In this document: one piece after another, positions 1-11,077 of the stretch
How positions within the stretch are numbered: the first letter of the stretch is position 1
How the letters are laid out: every line of letters starts with the position of its first letter
Assembly: GCA_023300185.1 (NCBI GenBank)
Contig: CP097092.1
Span: forward strand, 496,001 to 560,000
Length of the DNA stretch: 64,000 bases
Reading direction: 5' to 3'
DNA from: Lancefieldella parvula
GTDB lineage: Bacteria; Actinomycetota; Coriobacteriia; Coriobacteriales; Atopobiaceae
Position numbers and translations under genes: made by a program
The notes under the pieces: generated by a model
Seen by the model: only the letters and a program-made list of their open reading frames with translations
Told to the model about the DNA's origin: nothing
Databases searched by the model: none

Positions 1-2278
1 GCCAGAATGCCTCGCGGCTCTGAGTGGAGCCGGTAAAGCTGACGGTAACGTTGTCTGCACGGAAAATCTTGCGAGTAAGCGCATCCAGGTCTTTTGCAAG
101 TTGAGGAGCGCGCTCATCCCAGTTGGCAAGCAGGTTCTTTAGGTACTCGTAGAAGCCAACGCCTGCCAGCGCATCGTTTACGCGACTAGCTGCAGAGTAG
201 GCGGTCAAAGCCTTATTCTGCGCTGCAGTATGACCAGCACCAACAAAGTACTGCTCCTGCGCAATGCGACGCTGAATCAAGATGTTCTTTAAGCGGCTCA
301 AATCATCAAAGCGCGTGCTAGACCAAACCTCGGAAGGAATGCTTGCAAGTCCCTGGGTTTTCTCGGCAAGGGCACTTGCGGCAACAATGAAGGCAGGGTG
401 CGCCTGGTCAAGCGTGTCTTGGTCGTAGATATCAGTGAAGAACGAGAGGTGACCAAGGTTGCTCTCAATAAGAATGTCCAGCTCAGACGCGGTGTGTGAT
501 GCTGTATCAAGCTTGCCGAGCGCCTCAGCAAGAATGCCCACAAGCGGCAGCTCTTCAAAGGTAACCGCGCGGGTCAGATCAAAGTAATGGTAGACATAGT
601 CAATGCCGTGAGTGTCCAGCTCATGTGCAATGCATGGCAGGGGAGCCTCAACCTCAAAGCCAGCAGGACGCTCTCTACCTGCACCGATATCACTGAGCGA
701 GAGGGACGGCAGCTTGGCTAAATCTTCTGGAGCGTCAGGTGTTTCTTGCTCCAAACGGAGTGCCTCAACTTCTGCACGGATCTTCTCGACGTCCTCATCG
801 GTGAGCGTAGAGCGAAGTTGCTCCAGCTCAGCAGCCTCTTCTTGAGCGTCTCCCTCGTCTGTGGGGACAAGCTCAACCTGAGCTGCGTGCTTGCTGTTGC
901 AAATGAGCTCCAGCAGCAGCTTCTCAAAGCCCTTTGAACTGCAAGTTCTTTGACGTAGGCAATGGCGTCCTCGTAGCGGATGTAGTCCAGAGGACGTGCG
1001 TCGTCATAGAGCCAGCTTGAAAGCGAACGCAGCGTGTACTCAATACCGTTTGAGTAAGGCTGGTCATTCTCGCGCAGGTTAAACTCTGCAAGCGCAATGG
1101 ACGCGTTGAGTTTCTTTGGATCAATGCCTTCGGTAGCAATCTTCTGGCAGGTGGTCTCTACCAAGTCACGGAACTTCTGAGCTGCATCCTTCTTTAAGGC
1201 CTTTGAGCTGTAAGAAGAGCATTGGTTGTGCAAGGTCATCGGAGAGATAGTAGCTAAAGTCATCGCCAAGCTCTGCGTCAAGAATTGCACGCTTAAGCGG
1301 GGATTCATTGGAGCCCATGAGGGTGTCAAACAAGATATCTGCTGCCATCATCTTATTGCGCTGGTCAGGCGTTCCAAGCACGTAACCCAGGCCGACGCTG
1401 GAGTTGTCGGCTGTGGTGTTCATGCGGACCTGGCAAGGCTCGGGCAACACGGGTGCCTGCAGGTTGAGTGGATTAGGGGCACCTGCATCGCGTTTCTCGG
1501 CAGCTGCAAACCTCTGGGCAATAAAGGAGAGCTCACGCTCGCAATCAAGGTCGCCGTAGAGGAAGGTGTAGCTGTTAGAGAGGTCGTAGTGGCGAGCGTG
1601 AGTGTCCAGGAAGTTCTCGTAGGTGAGCTCAGGGATTGCGCGAGGCTTGCCGCCAGACTCTTTGCCGTAGGCGGTATCAGGGAAGAGGGCCTCGCTCACA
1701 GAATCGTAGAGCACGCGATCCGGGTCAGAGAGGGCACCCTTCATCTCGTTGAAGACAACGCCGTTGTAGCTAAGATTGCCTTGCTCGTCAGCTTCTAGGT
1801 GCCAGCCTTCCTGCTCAAAGATACGCTTGCGCTTATAGATTGCAGGATGCAAAACAGCGTCCAGGTACACGCTCATGAGGTTTTCCAAGTCAGCTACGTT
1901 AGTGCTGGCCACAGGGTACACCGTCTTGTCAGGGTAAGTCATTGCATTCAAGAATGTCTGCATAGAGGTCTTGAGCAGGTTAACAAACGGCTCCTTAACA
2001 GGATAGGCATCGGATCCGCAGAGAACTGAGTGCTCCAGGATGTGGAAGACGCCGGTGTGATCTACAGGAGGTGTCTTAAAAGCAATGGCAAACGAGCGGT
2101 TGTCATCGTCGCAGGCAAACCACATAAGGCGGGCACCTGTGGGAATGTGCTTAAAGATGTACGCGTAACCAGAAATCTCGTTAACCCACTCAGCCGAGAT
2201 TACCTCAAAGCTTTTGTCTTCTGCGTGAAGCGTGCCAACAGAAAACGCACTGTCCATCTGCGAATACTTAGACGTCAT
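1..2278 (-). CDS. M16C (PreP/Cym1-like) zinc metalloprotease, 3' end outside window, frame broken twice
   Basis: Insulinase-family peptidase that degrades unfolded peptides. The N-terminal half shows the inverted zinc motif HILEH (residues 79-83) and the distal ligand in NEMKG (Glu178), as in the M16C presequence-protease group of about 970 residues. The ATG at 2278 has only a weak ribosome site. The frame breaks near 1190-1200 (LQLKGLK then continues as KDAAQKF; one extra base) and near 925-945 (one missing base in an A/G run, or two extra bases). Beyond these the protein stays open to base 1 in the third frame, so the gene looks intact apart from the breaks. It is divergent from the EamA gene. 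Confidence 0.85.
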
Positions 2279-2473
2279 AAGCTGCCAATCTATACGAAAA
2301 CTTACGTGAGCATCATTGCCGTTTTTGGGACCATCTTGCCCTAACTGAGCCGTTTAGAGACCTAAGACTCTGCACGGAGCAGGGAAAGGTGGATTTTTGT
2401 TATTGTGATACTACCGCGTCAGAGAAAAAGTGACACTTGTATCCGTATTTTGTAATGAAAGATTTATACCCAG

Positions 2474-3469
2474 ATGAATGATTTCATTTCTAATGAGAGT
2501 GGTGTGGAGTCTTCTAAAGCCACAGACGTTGTAGAGGCCTCTGCAGAAGAGGAAGCACTTGGTAGCGACGACGCAGAAATAACCCCTGATAATAAGAAGA
2601 AAATCTATCGAGGAATGCTGTTTGTCTTGATTGGCGGAGCTTCCTGGGGCGCATTTGGAACCGCTGCAAAATACCTGTTAGATACCTATCATGTTGATCC
2701 CATGTGGTTGATTGATATTCGCGAGCTTTGTGCCTGCTGGTTATTCTTGGGTACCGCCTTTGCGTTGGATAGAAAAAATCTCACAACTGTCATCAGGAAG
2801 CCAAAAGAGCTGGCAAAGATATTTGTAGTTAGTTTGTTTGCCATTCTATTCTCGCAAGTTGCTTACATTTATGCAGTTAATGCCACTAATTCTGGAACCG
2901 CAACTATCATGCAGTCGTTGGGCATGCTGGGCGTTTTGGCCTTTGTGTGCGTGGTTGGTAGGCGCTGGCCTCGCCGTCGCGAGATTCTTGGCATTGTTTT
3001 GGCGCTTATTGGCACGTATCTCTTGGTAACAGGAGGAAATCCCGGCACGCTTAACCTGCCAACAGCAGGTATTTTCTGGGGCGTTATGTGTGCGTTTGCT
3101 CAGGCAGCCCTCTCCATTTTGCCCAAGCCTTTGATGGAAAAGTGGGGAAGCTTTACCGTAAACGGCCTAGCATTTTTGTTCTCTGGCACGCTCATTGCCG
3201 TGTTTTATCAGCCCTGGAACCATATGCCTCAGCTGGACGCCTTTGGTGTTTTGCTGGTAGTCATTGGTGTGTTGGTGGGAACGTTCTTGGCGTACGGCCT
3301 TTACCTGCAGGGCGTTAAGGACGCAGGCTCACTTAGGGCAGTTCTTCTAGGCACTATCGAGCCCGTTATGGCAACCATCACCACCGTACTGGTGCTAGGA
3401 ATCACCTTTAGCGTTGCCGACCTCATCGGCTTTGCCCTCATCCTCGCCATGGTCGTGCTCACCGCGTAG
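2474..3469 (+). CDS. EamA-family (DMT) drug/metabolite exporter
   Basis: About 331 residues: a hydrophilic acidic N-terminus (residues 1-45), then ten hydrophobic segments in two EamA repeats (GGASWGAFGTAAKYLL opens the first; the second begins near GIFWGVMCAFAQAALSI). It probably exports a small metabolite in the inner membrane; the substrate cannot be read from sequence. The stop at 3469 falls directly after the last membrane helix. Both other frames stay open for another 130 bases into the terminator, so an additional frame error near 3465 that hides a short tail is possible. Confidence 0.82.
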   Translation: MNDFISNESGVESSKATDVVEASAEEEALGSDDAEITPDNKKKIYRGMLFVLIGGASWGAFGTAAKYLLDTYHVDPMWLIDIRELCACWLFLGTAFALDRKNLTTVIRKPKELAKIFVVSLFAILFSQVAYIYAVNATNSGTATIMQSLGMLGVLAFVCVVGRRWPRRREILGIVLALIGTYLLVTGGNPGTLNLPTAGIFWGVMCAFAQAALSILPKPLMEKWGSFTVNGLAFLFSGTLIAVFYQPWNHMPQLDAFGVLLVVIGVLVGTFLAYGLYLQGVKDAGSLRAVLLGTIEPVMATITTVLVLGITFSVADLIGFALILAMVVLTA

Positions 3470-3582
3470 CCGCGCTCGGAAGCGCCCTCGCACCCGCACT
3501 ACTCGCGCCCACCCGTCATCTGGCGAGAAACCCGTCCACTCCAAGCTCAACTCAACCTACAATCGCCTCTGCACCCGACAAC

Positions 3583-3612
3583 AAAAACCCCGCAGGTAAA
3601 CTGCGGGGTTTT
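3583..3612. terminator. Bidirectional intrinsic terminator
   Basis: CCCCGCAG, loop GTAAA, CTGCGGGG, flanked by A-run and T-run. It lies between the convergent EamA gene and the coiled-coil protein gene and can end both transcripts. Confidence 0.9.
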
Positions 3613-3643
3613 AACGTTCTCTAAAGGTTATGTGGCCAGAAGC

Positions 3644-4717
3644 TTAGATGAGTTCCATCTGCGTAAGAACTGCCGAGTACCAGCCATTTGGATTTGCTGG
3701 GTTGTACTTTGCAGCGCCAGAAACAGAAAGCCTTCCGCCGTAGCCAGCGGCAAGACCAGCTGTGTGATCCCAGATAGCCTCTTCCCAGCTACCCCAGCTA
3801 GCAGAACCCCAACCCCATGCGTTGTAGGGGAGGAAGTTATACCTACCCTTTGTACTCTCAACTGCAGAAATAGCAGGCGAGAAACGCGGATCAACGCCGT
3901 AGGCCCATGCAGCCTCAGCAAAGGTTGAGCCGTAGCCGGCAAGAGGGGAACCAGCAAGATACGCATCAATTCGAGCACCCCAGCTGCTTACAAAGTTGGT
4001 CTTATCGCTTGACCAGTCAACATTTTGAGCCGAAGGAGTTGATGGGGTAGTGACCTCAGTGGTATTACCAGAAGCGTTGGTAAAGGTGGTCTCAGTAGAA
4101 GCTTCTTTCAGTGCTTCTTCTGCAGCTGCTGCCTCTGCTGCTGCCTGCGCAGCCTGCTCAGCCTGCAACTGCTCTCTTGTTGCAATTGCTGCATTCATAG
4201 CATCCTCAGCAGCCTTCTTCTGCTCTTCTGCTTCTGCCATCTGTGCATTTAAAGATGACTGAGTCTCAGAAAGCTCTTTGCTAAGGTCAACAAGGTGGTT
4301 GATAGCATCTGAATTTTTGTTCTGGATAATCTCAAGATACTGAACAACAGCAATCAAATCATTAAAGTTATCTGCCGATAAAAGCAGATCAATAATTCCC
4401 ATGGAGCCCTGCTGCATACGATACATAGCTCTAATAGACTCTGCAGCTTTTAAGCGCTGCTCTGGGAGTTGCTGTTCAATCTCTGCAATACGAGCCTCGT
4501 TGTCTGCAATCTGCTTTTGCAGCTCAGCTACGCGCTGGTTAGCGGCATCGTAATCAGAATTGGTCTGCTCTACCTTGGCCTGGAGCTCTTCAAGAGTCTC
4601 TGCCTGAGCTCTTGAGACGCCAAACAAAAAGGTATTAACAACAAGCACTGCTACAAGAAGTGCTGTCATAAGGGTAGAGCATGAAGGTAAGCGTCTATGA
4701 CGCATATATTTGTTCAA
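3644..4717 (-). CDS. Secreted coiled-coil cell-wall protein with C-terminal lysozyme/glucosaminidase-like domain
   Basis: 357 residues. Signal peptide to about residue 39 (cleavage after SRAQA). Residues 40-215 form a heptad-rich, Ala/Glu/Gln-rich coiled coil of the CwlO/PcsB type. A Thr/Ser linker follows, and a C-terminal domain (about 255-357) has AISAVESTKG and several Trp/Gly motifs (NAWGWG, SWEEAI), reminiscent of glucosaminidase or lytic-enzyme folds. A role in peptidoglycan remodelling at division is inferred. The start is TTG: GGAGGT lies 5-6 nt upstream of TTG 4717, whereas the ATG at 4705 would be about 17 nt away. It stands alone, with a shared terminator at 3583-3612. Confidence 0.78.
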   Translation of the reverse strand: MNKYMRHRRLPSCSTLMTALLVAVLVVNTFLFGVSRAQAETLEELQAKVEQTNSDYDAANQRVAELQKQIADNEARIAEIEQQLPEQRLKAAESIRAMYRMQQGSMGIIDLLLSADNFNDLIAVVQYLEIIQNKNSDAINHLVDLSKELSETQSSLNAQMAEAEEQKKAAEDAMNAAIATREQLQAEQAAQAAAEAAAAEEALKEASTETTFTNASGNTTEVTTPSTPSAQNVDWSSDKTNFVSSWGARIDAYLAGSPLAGYGSTFAEAAWAYGVDPRFSPAISAVESTKGRYNFLPYNAWGWGSASWGSWEEAIWDHTAGLAAGYGGRLSVSGAAKYNPANPNGWYSAVLTQMELI

Positions 4718-5011
4718 ATCGACCTCCGCGATTGGGGCTTCCGATTAGTACGCATGTTCGTGCTATCCGCTCATTACTGGCTTCAAGCGCGAGGTCAGAT
4801 AACACTTGACCTCCAAAATACGCATAATCGCTTCTCTCCGCTCGTGCGAGGGTGTCAATTCTACTTGTTTTTGGCTCCAAATGCCAACTTTGCAGAAAAC
4901 AAGGCACTTTTAAAGTAGTAAAGTCGTTAGATAAAGCCGTGAACGGTAGAAAAAGAAAGGGCGAACGGATTGCGTACAATAGGTTCGTAATCAGTCCCCA
5001 AGGAGGTTTTA

Positions 5012-5944
5012 GTGGAGTCGGCAATTTTGTGGATTGAAGCGCTTAAATCAGCGTTATTTGGCGTAGTTGAGGGTATTACCGAGTGGCTACCTATCTCATC
5101 AACAGGCCATATGCTGCTACTCAATCAGTTCTTACCACTCAATGTTTCTGAAGACTTCTGGAATATGTTCCTCGTTGTTATTCAGCTTGGCGCAATTCTT
5201 GCAGTATGTGTGGGATTTTTCCACAAGCTCAATCCCTTCTCGCCAAAGAAATCTAAGGACGAGAGGCGCTCTACCTGGAAACTCTGGGCAAAAGTGGTGG
5301 TTAGCTGCGTTCCTGCAGCAGCAATTGGTCTGCCGCTCAACGACTTCATCGAAGAGCATCTGGGAAGCCCTTTTGTTATTGCTGCAACCCTTATTTTCTA
5401 CGGCATCATCTTTATTGTGCTTGAGCTACATCGCGAGAAGGTCGCTGCAACGGTAAAGGTTGAAGCACCTCGCGGTAAACACATGCGTCCAGACGCTGCC
5501 GCATCCCTGAAGGCCCCCTCAGCCGACAACCTGGCCCGCGTGCAAGACATTGACAATCTGGACTGGAAGACCGCACTTGGCATTGGCGTGTTCCAGGTAC
5601 TTGCAATTGTTCCAGGTACTTCAAGATCCGGTGCAACCATTCTTGGCGGTTTAGCACTTGGTTGTTCAAGGGCTGTAGCTGCTGAGTTTACGTTCTTCCT
5701 GGCTATTCCTACTATGGCCGGCGCTTCTGCTTTGAGGCTTGTGCGCTACTTTATGAAGGGCAACACCTTCACTGCTCCCGAGGCAATTATTTTGGGTGTT
5801 GGTTGTTTAGTGGCGTTTATTGTGTCGCTTGTTATGGTCCGTGCGCTTATGGGCTATGTCCGCAAGCATGATTTCAAGCCTTTTGGCGTGTACCGCATTA
5901 TTCTGGGTATTGCAGTTATCGCATACTTCCTGCTTGTTAAGTAA
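5012..5944 (+). CDS. uppP: Undecaprenyl-diphosphatase UppP/BacA
   Basis: Membrane enzyme that recycles undecaprenyl diphosphate to the monophosphate for peptidoglycan synthesis; overexpression gives bacitracin resistance. The hallmark motifs are present: GVVEGITEWLPISSTGH (about residues 16-32) with the catalytic Glu pair and the second-repeat motif PGTSRSG. Length 310 residues, slightly long because of a hydrophilic insert at about 150-180 between helices. GTG start at 5012 with AAGGAGG 6 nt upstream. Monocistronic, ended by a hairpin at 5980. Confidence 0.95.
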   Translation: MESAILWIEALKSALFGVVEGITEWLPISSTGHMLLLNQFLPLNVSEDFWNMFLVVIQLGAILAVCVGFFHKLNPFSPKKSKDERRSTWKLWAKVVVSCVPAAAIGLPLNDFIEEHLGSPFVIAATLIFYGIIFIVLELHREKVAATVKVEAPRGKHMRPDAAASLKAPSADNLARVQDIDNLDWKTALGIGVFQVLAIVPGTSRSGATILGGLALGCSRAVAAEFTFFLAIPTMAGASALRLVRYFMKGNTFTAPEAIILGVGCLVAFIVSLVMVRALMGYVRKHDFKPFGVYRIILGIAVIAYFLLVK

Positions 5945-5979
5945 GTTTTTGACTGACAAGCGTTACAACATATGCATTC

Positions 5980-6010
5980 AAGCGCGGTGAGTTTCTCGCC
6001 GCGCTTTTTT
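5980..6010 (+). terminator. Intrinsic terminator of uppP with TTCTCGCC in the loop
   Basis: AAGCGCGG, 11-nt loop, CCGCGCTT, then T6. The loop and right arm carry one copy (5993-6000) of the octamer over-represented in this window. Confidence 0.88.
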
Positions 6011-6166
6011 ATGCCAAAACATATGGAAAATACGTGGAAAACCTATGAAAGATATATGTAATCGCTCTGGGCTCATTTACTAAGAATTGCCTTGTCCTAT
6101 ATGCTCTTACAGCTGAATTTTGGCCGTAAGAGTACGTAATTACTTGTAATAGTTCCAGGAGGTTTT

Positions 6167-7652
6167 ATGCGCCACATTAAGACGCTTCAGAGAATTGCGT
6201 GTGCACTTGCACTTGCGTTTGTTGCAGTTCTTGCAGTTTCTGCACCAAAACTTGCATTTGCAGATTCTATTGATACATCTACGCCAGGTGTAAAGGTTTC
6301 TGTTTTCTCGGCTGACGGTAATGCCGATACATCCAGGGTTCTTACAGACAACCCTCAGCGTTCTGGCCACCAGACTCCTGTTCCTGGTCAGTATGGCGAG
6401 ATTGTTGTTCGCGTTGGTCAGACCATTAGAGACACTGGTGCGTATTCCCACTACACCACCACTCGTCCTGGTTTTGCTCCTTTTGGCGTAACCACTACGC
6501 TGGTCACCGCAGGTGCTTATCCTGAGCTCCCTGCTACTGATTATGACTTTACCTATGCTTTCTACGGAAACAGCAATACCGTAACTAACAATGGTGGTCA
6601 GTTCTATTTTGAGTTTACCGGTCGTAAGGTAACCCCTGCTAACCAGCCTGTTACGGCATTCTTCCTTGTTACTATGCAGGGAGATTCCTCTGATCCTGCT
6701 AACGTTGGCGGTAACACCACTCACCTTATGTGGGTTGGCTATCACATCCACGTTATTCCAGCAGAGACCACCCCAACTCCTACACCTACGCCAACGCCAT
6801 CTGCGGTTAACCAGCTTATTTACGATGCAAATGGCGGTACCATTTACGGCAATGCAACCTATACAGAGTCCAAGACTCCAAACAACCCTCGTACCTATGG
6901 TTTTGCTGAGTACAACATCATTGAAGACCAGCCAGTCCGCGATGGTTACAAGTTTGAGTTCTGGAAGCGTTCTTACGTTGATAACCACTTCCGCTATGTT
7001 GGTGCTTCTGCTGTTCCTGCAGATGCTAACAACAACCCAGCTGGCGATAAGCGCTATGTTTCTGAGACTACAGTCTTTAACATGAGAAGCCCTTATACCC
7101 TGACTGCTGTTTGGAACCAGGAGTATGAGCTCAGCTACGACGCAAACGGCGGTACTGGTGCTCCTGCAGCACAGAACGGTTACTTTGGTATTGATAGCAA
7201 CACTGCTGACTCTCTCACCGATCCTAAGAACGAGACTGTCTCTGCTACCGTTCCAACTCGCGATGGCTACGTCTTCAAGGGCTGGAAGCTTGATGGCACC
7301 ACCTATCAGGCAGGAGACCAGGTAACCCTTACCACCACCACTCCTAAGGTTGTTCTTGTTGCAGAGTGGGAGCCAGAGCCAGTTGCTCCTGTTACCCCAG
7401 AAAACCCTGCTACTCCAGAAAACCCTAGCACCCCAAGCACTCCAGGTACCCCTGGTGGTCCTCTTACTCCAGGCTTCCCAGGCGCTCCAAATCCAGCAGC
7501 TATTCCATACTATGGAGGCTCTGTGCTTCCATACACTGGCGACGAGAACCACACACTCAGCGCTATTGTTATGGCATGTGTCGCAGGTGGCGTGATTGCA
7601 TCTGGCAGTTGTTGCGCGCGCAAAGAGCCGTCAGACAAACTCCATGAACTAA
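6167..7652 (+). CDS. Sortase-anchored (LPXTG) surface protein with InlB-type repeats; late frameshift
   Basis: Signal peptide of about 32 residues (ends KLAFA), an N-terminal beta-rich domain, a Pro-Thr spacer (about 200-212), then two Listeria-Bacteroides (InlB B) repeats, each starting YDANGGT and ending with a GY.F..WK-type motif. A Pro-rich wall spanner leads to LPYTG at residues 454-458 and a hydrophobic segment. As sequenced, the tail runs in the wrong frame to 7708. Removing one base near 7603 gives a normal basic sorting tail (VVARAKSRQTNSMN) and a stop at 7652, 494 residues in all. AGGAGG precedes the ATG. Likely an adhesin. Confidence 0.85.
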
Positions 7653-7724
7653 GTCAGGCGTTTGGTCTAGAAGATCTTCTCGCCATACGTGCAGCATGGA
7701 TCCAATAGCAGCGTTTATGCAGAT

Positions 7725-7755
7725 AAACCGGTCTTCTTGTGAGGGCCGGTTTTTT
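7725..7755 (+). terminator. Intrinsic terminator after LPXTG gene
   Basis: AAACCGGTC, 9-nt loop, a GGCCGGTTT arm with one G:U pair, then T-run. Confidence 0.85.
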
Positions 7756-7791
7756 AATTGTGGAGTGCAAGGCAGAAGCGAGCGCAATTAA

Positions 7792-7813
7792 TGTCCGGTT
7801 ATCGGGGTACACT
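7792..7813 (+). promoter_or_regulatory. Promoter-type motif TGTCCGGT-N8-TACACT upstream of pcrA
   Basis: TGTCCGGT at 7792-7799 and a -10-like TACACT at 7808-7813 preceded by GGGG, 36 nt before the pcrA ATG. The same pair with identical 8-nt spacing recurs at 13781 and 62750. Confidence 0.6.
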
Positions 7814-7848
7814 TTTACTCTAAGAATGATTGACACAAGGATGGCGTA

Positions 7849-10288
7849 ATGCAGATTGATCTTGAAGGTTTAAATCCTGCCCAGCACCAGGCAGTTATGA
7901 CAACTCAGGGACCTCTGTTGGTTCTTGCAGGAGCTGGTTCGGGAAAGACGCGTGTTTTGACGTTTAGAATTGCGCACATGATTGCTGACGAGGGAGTTCG
8001 TCCTTGGCAGATTCTGGCTATTACGTTTACTAACAAGGCTGCAGCAGAGATGCGTGAGCGTCTTGAGGCGCTGCTGCCTAACAATATTCGTGGCATGTGG
8101 GTCTGCACGTTCCACGCTATGTGTGTTCGTCTGCTCAGAGAAGATGGCGAGCGTCTTGGCTATGGCCCCAATTTTGCTATCTACGATGATGACGATTCAA
8201 AGCGCCTGGTAAAGACCATTCTGTCTGATTTGGATATTGATGTTCGTCAGTTCCCGCTCAATTCCATTCGCTCTAAGATTTCTGCTGCTAAGAACGCACT
8301 TCTGTATCCTGATGATGTAGAGGCGCAGGCAGCAAGTCCTATGGATCACGTGGTGGCTCGCGTGTATCGTGCGCTCCAGACGCGTTTGGATAAAGCCAAT
8401 GCCATGGACTTTGATGACCTTCTGGTTAAGGCGTTTGAGCTGCTCTCCAAGTATCCTGACGTGCTTGCTAAGTACCAGGAGCGTTTCCGCTACATTAACG
8501 TTGACGAGTATCAGGATACCAACGGCGTCCAGTACGCAATTACCAAGCTCTTGGCGTCTAAGTATCGCAACCTTATGGTTGTTGGTGATGATGACCAGTC
8601 CATTTATTCGTGGCGTGGCGCAGACATCAAAAACATCTTGGCGTTCGAGAAAGACTATGAGGAAGCGGTTGTTGTTAAGCTGGAGCAAAACTACCGCTCA
8701 ACAGGCCATATTTTGGCTGCTGCCAACGCTGTTGTTGCGCACAACTCTCACCGCAAGCCAAAGCGCCTCTTCACGGATGAAGGAGATGGCGAGAAAATCC
8801 AGGTGTATCAGGCATCTGATGAGCGTGATGAGGGCGCATGGATTGGCTCTGAGATAGAAAAACTGCACGATAAGGGCACGTCGTACGACAACATTGCCGT
8901 GTTCTATCGCACCAATGCGCAGTCTCGTATTCTCGAAGATATGCTGCTCAGAGCTGGTGTTCCTTACAAGATTGTGGGCGGCACTCGATTCTTTGATCGT
9001 GCAGAGATCAGAGATGTTATGGCCTACCTTAAGGTTGTCGTAAACCCTGATGATGATATGGCTGCGCTGCGCGTTATCAATACGCCTCGCCGCGGTATTG
9101 GTGCAACAAGCATTCAGAAGATTCAGACGTACGCATTATATAACGGCTTGTCGTTCTTCTCGGCATGTGAAGCATGCGTAATGGAAGAAGAGCATTCTTA
9201 CCGCAAAGGTAAGAAATGCGCTGGTAGAGTTTACGTCTGCTATTGAGCATGGCCGTCATATTGACGGTGAGCTTGATGAGGTTGTAGAGGCAATTATTGA
9301 CCGCTCGGGTCTTATTCGTGCACTTGAGGCAGAGCATACCATTGAGGCTGACGGACGTATCGAGAACATTCGAGAGTTCTTTGGCGTTGCAGCAGAGTTT
9401 GACGAGTCTCACGACGATGTTGAAGAAACGCTTGAGAGCTTGCAGCAGCTCAGAGAAGCTGGAGCGCTTGATGCGCAAGATGCAGCTTCGCTGAGTGAGG
9501 CTGGCTTTGATGCTGCTACTGGCGTACTCGCTGGTGCTGCTGTAGAGACGGCTCCTGCGCCTCAGGAGGAGAGTTTGCATCCGCAAGTTGCGGCAGAGAA
9601 GCTGCCGGCCTTTATGGAATGGCTGGCGCTTCGCTCTGACCTGGATAGCTTGGATGGTTCTACCTCTGCGGTAACGCTCATGACCATTCACGCTGCAAAG
9701 GGTCTGGAATTCCCAGCAGTATTTGTTGCTGGCATGGAGGAGGGTATCTTCCCTCATGCAAATTATGAGGCAGAGGCAGCTCAGCTAGAAGAAGAGCGCA
9801 GGCTTGCCTATGTTGCTATTACGCGTGCGCGCAAGCGTCTGTATTTGACATACGCGTCTACCAGAAGGACTTACGGCTCTGTTCAGGCAAATCCAGTGTC
9901 ACGTTTTGTGGGAGAGATTCCTCAAGAGCATGTAAAAGCTATTGGTGTTGGTTCTGCAGGTTTTTCTGGAGTTGGTTGGGCAAAGCGAGGAGACCGTCAT
10001 GGAACCTTTGGTTCTGGTCGCGGCTCCGAGGTCTACGGTGGAAACGTTTTTGGTTCTCGCACGCGCTCTACCGGCGGTGCCTCGGCCCCACGTCCAGCTC
10101 CTATTCAAAAGGACCCAGTGCGCGCTTCTGCAAGCTTTGCTGTGGGAGATCAGGTGTCTCACAAGACCTTTGGTCCAGGCGTTGTTTTAGCAGTTCAGGG
10201 CGATACGATTGAGGTCAAGTTTACACGTACTAATAAGACAAAGAAGCTCATGAAGGGCTTTGCTCCGATAGTCAAAATTGAGGGATAG
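7849..10288 (+). CDS. pcrA: ATP-dependent DNA helicase PcrA/UvrD, frameshifted in the middle
   Basis: SF1A 3'-5' helicase for repair and rolling-circle replication. Reconstructed length is 812 residues. Visible: Q-motif LNPAQHQAV, Walker A AGAGSGKTR (27-35), DEYQDT (motif II, about 219), SIYSWRGAD (III), QNYRST (IV), then LMTIHAAKGLEF (V) and VAITRARKRLYL (VI). The C-terminal KOW/Tudor-like domain (SHKTFGPGVVLAVQGDTIEVKF) is the RNA-polymerase-binding module of PcrA. Both halves are colinear with known PcrA, but the frame breaks between about 9195 and 9225. Deleting one base restores a continuous ILTAKVRNALVEFTSAIEHG stretch. The gene is essential or near-essential elsewhere, so a sequence error is likelier than loss. 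Confidence 0.93.
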
Positions 10289-10290
10289 CC

Positions 10291-11076
10291 ATGGTGTTGA
10301 TGCATGACGGCTTGATTTTGGGCCTCACTCCACAAGATTTTATTTTTAGGGTAGTTACCTTTGTAGTTGTATTCTTCATTGCGTTTTTGATTGAGCATTT
10401 TGCAATAAAGCTCTCAAGAAAGGCTTTGGATTCATCTAAACTGCCGTCGGCATCTATCTTTGTCAACATAATCCGAGGAATCATCTGGGCGTTTGCTATT
10501 CTCGCGGTATTGCAGCCTGTTTTTGGCATTCAGCCAACGGCGTTTGTGACTGCTTTGGGAGTTACCTCCATCGCCTTGTCTTTTGGTCTCCAGGACACTA
10601 TTTCCAACCTGGTAGGCGGCTTAGGCCTTATGCTGGGAGGCGTAGTTAAGCCTGGAGATCAGGTAAGCATTGGAACTATCTCCGGTGAGGTTATTGACAT
10701 GAACTGGCGCTCTACCATTGTGCGTGACTCGTGGCGGTAAAGTGGACATCATTCCTAACTCAGTACTCAATAAAACGGCACTGGTGCATCGTACAAGGTG
10801 GGATATGACAGAGGTGCCTGTAACTATTGTGCTTAAACCATCCGCAGATTTAGAATGCAGTAACTCAAGAAATAATCAGAAACAATTCAAGAAGTCGTTG
10901 CGTCTCAGCTTGATAGAACATTTCCTATTGAGGTTGAAGCTGCAAGCATAGCTGATGCTGGCATTACCGTTATTATTCACGCACACATTAAAGACGACGC
11001 AAATGAAATGAGTGTTCGAGACAAAATTGTACGAGCCCTGGCTGGTTCCAGTTGGCTTGCAGGAGTAGGAGCCTAA
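10291..11076 (+). CDS. mscS: Small-conductance mechanosensitive channel MscS, frameshifted
   Basis: Osmotic safety valve in the inner membrane. Starts 2 nt after pcrA. Residues 1-85 hold the membrane helices. The pore helix region and the beta domain with GLQDTISNLVGGL and PGDQVSIGTISGEVIDMNWRSTIVR match MscS. One extra base near 10732 interrupts the conserved TRGGKVDIIPNS motif, and two more disruptions lie near 10855 and 10890; with all three corrected the protein is 260 residues, ending at 11076. Three breaks in 160 bp is the densest cluster in the window. Confidence 0.85.
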
Positions 11077-11077
11077 C

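Noticed and set aside
3470..3599. Extended C-terminus of the EamA transporter by a frameshift near 3465
   Set aside because: Both alternative tails are open, but neither resembles a family feature; kept only as a remark.
10291..11076. Programmed ribosomal frameshifting as explanation of the frame breaks
   Set aside because: Break sites share no slippery heptamer, stop context or downstream structure, and occur in genes never known to use recoding.
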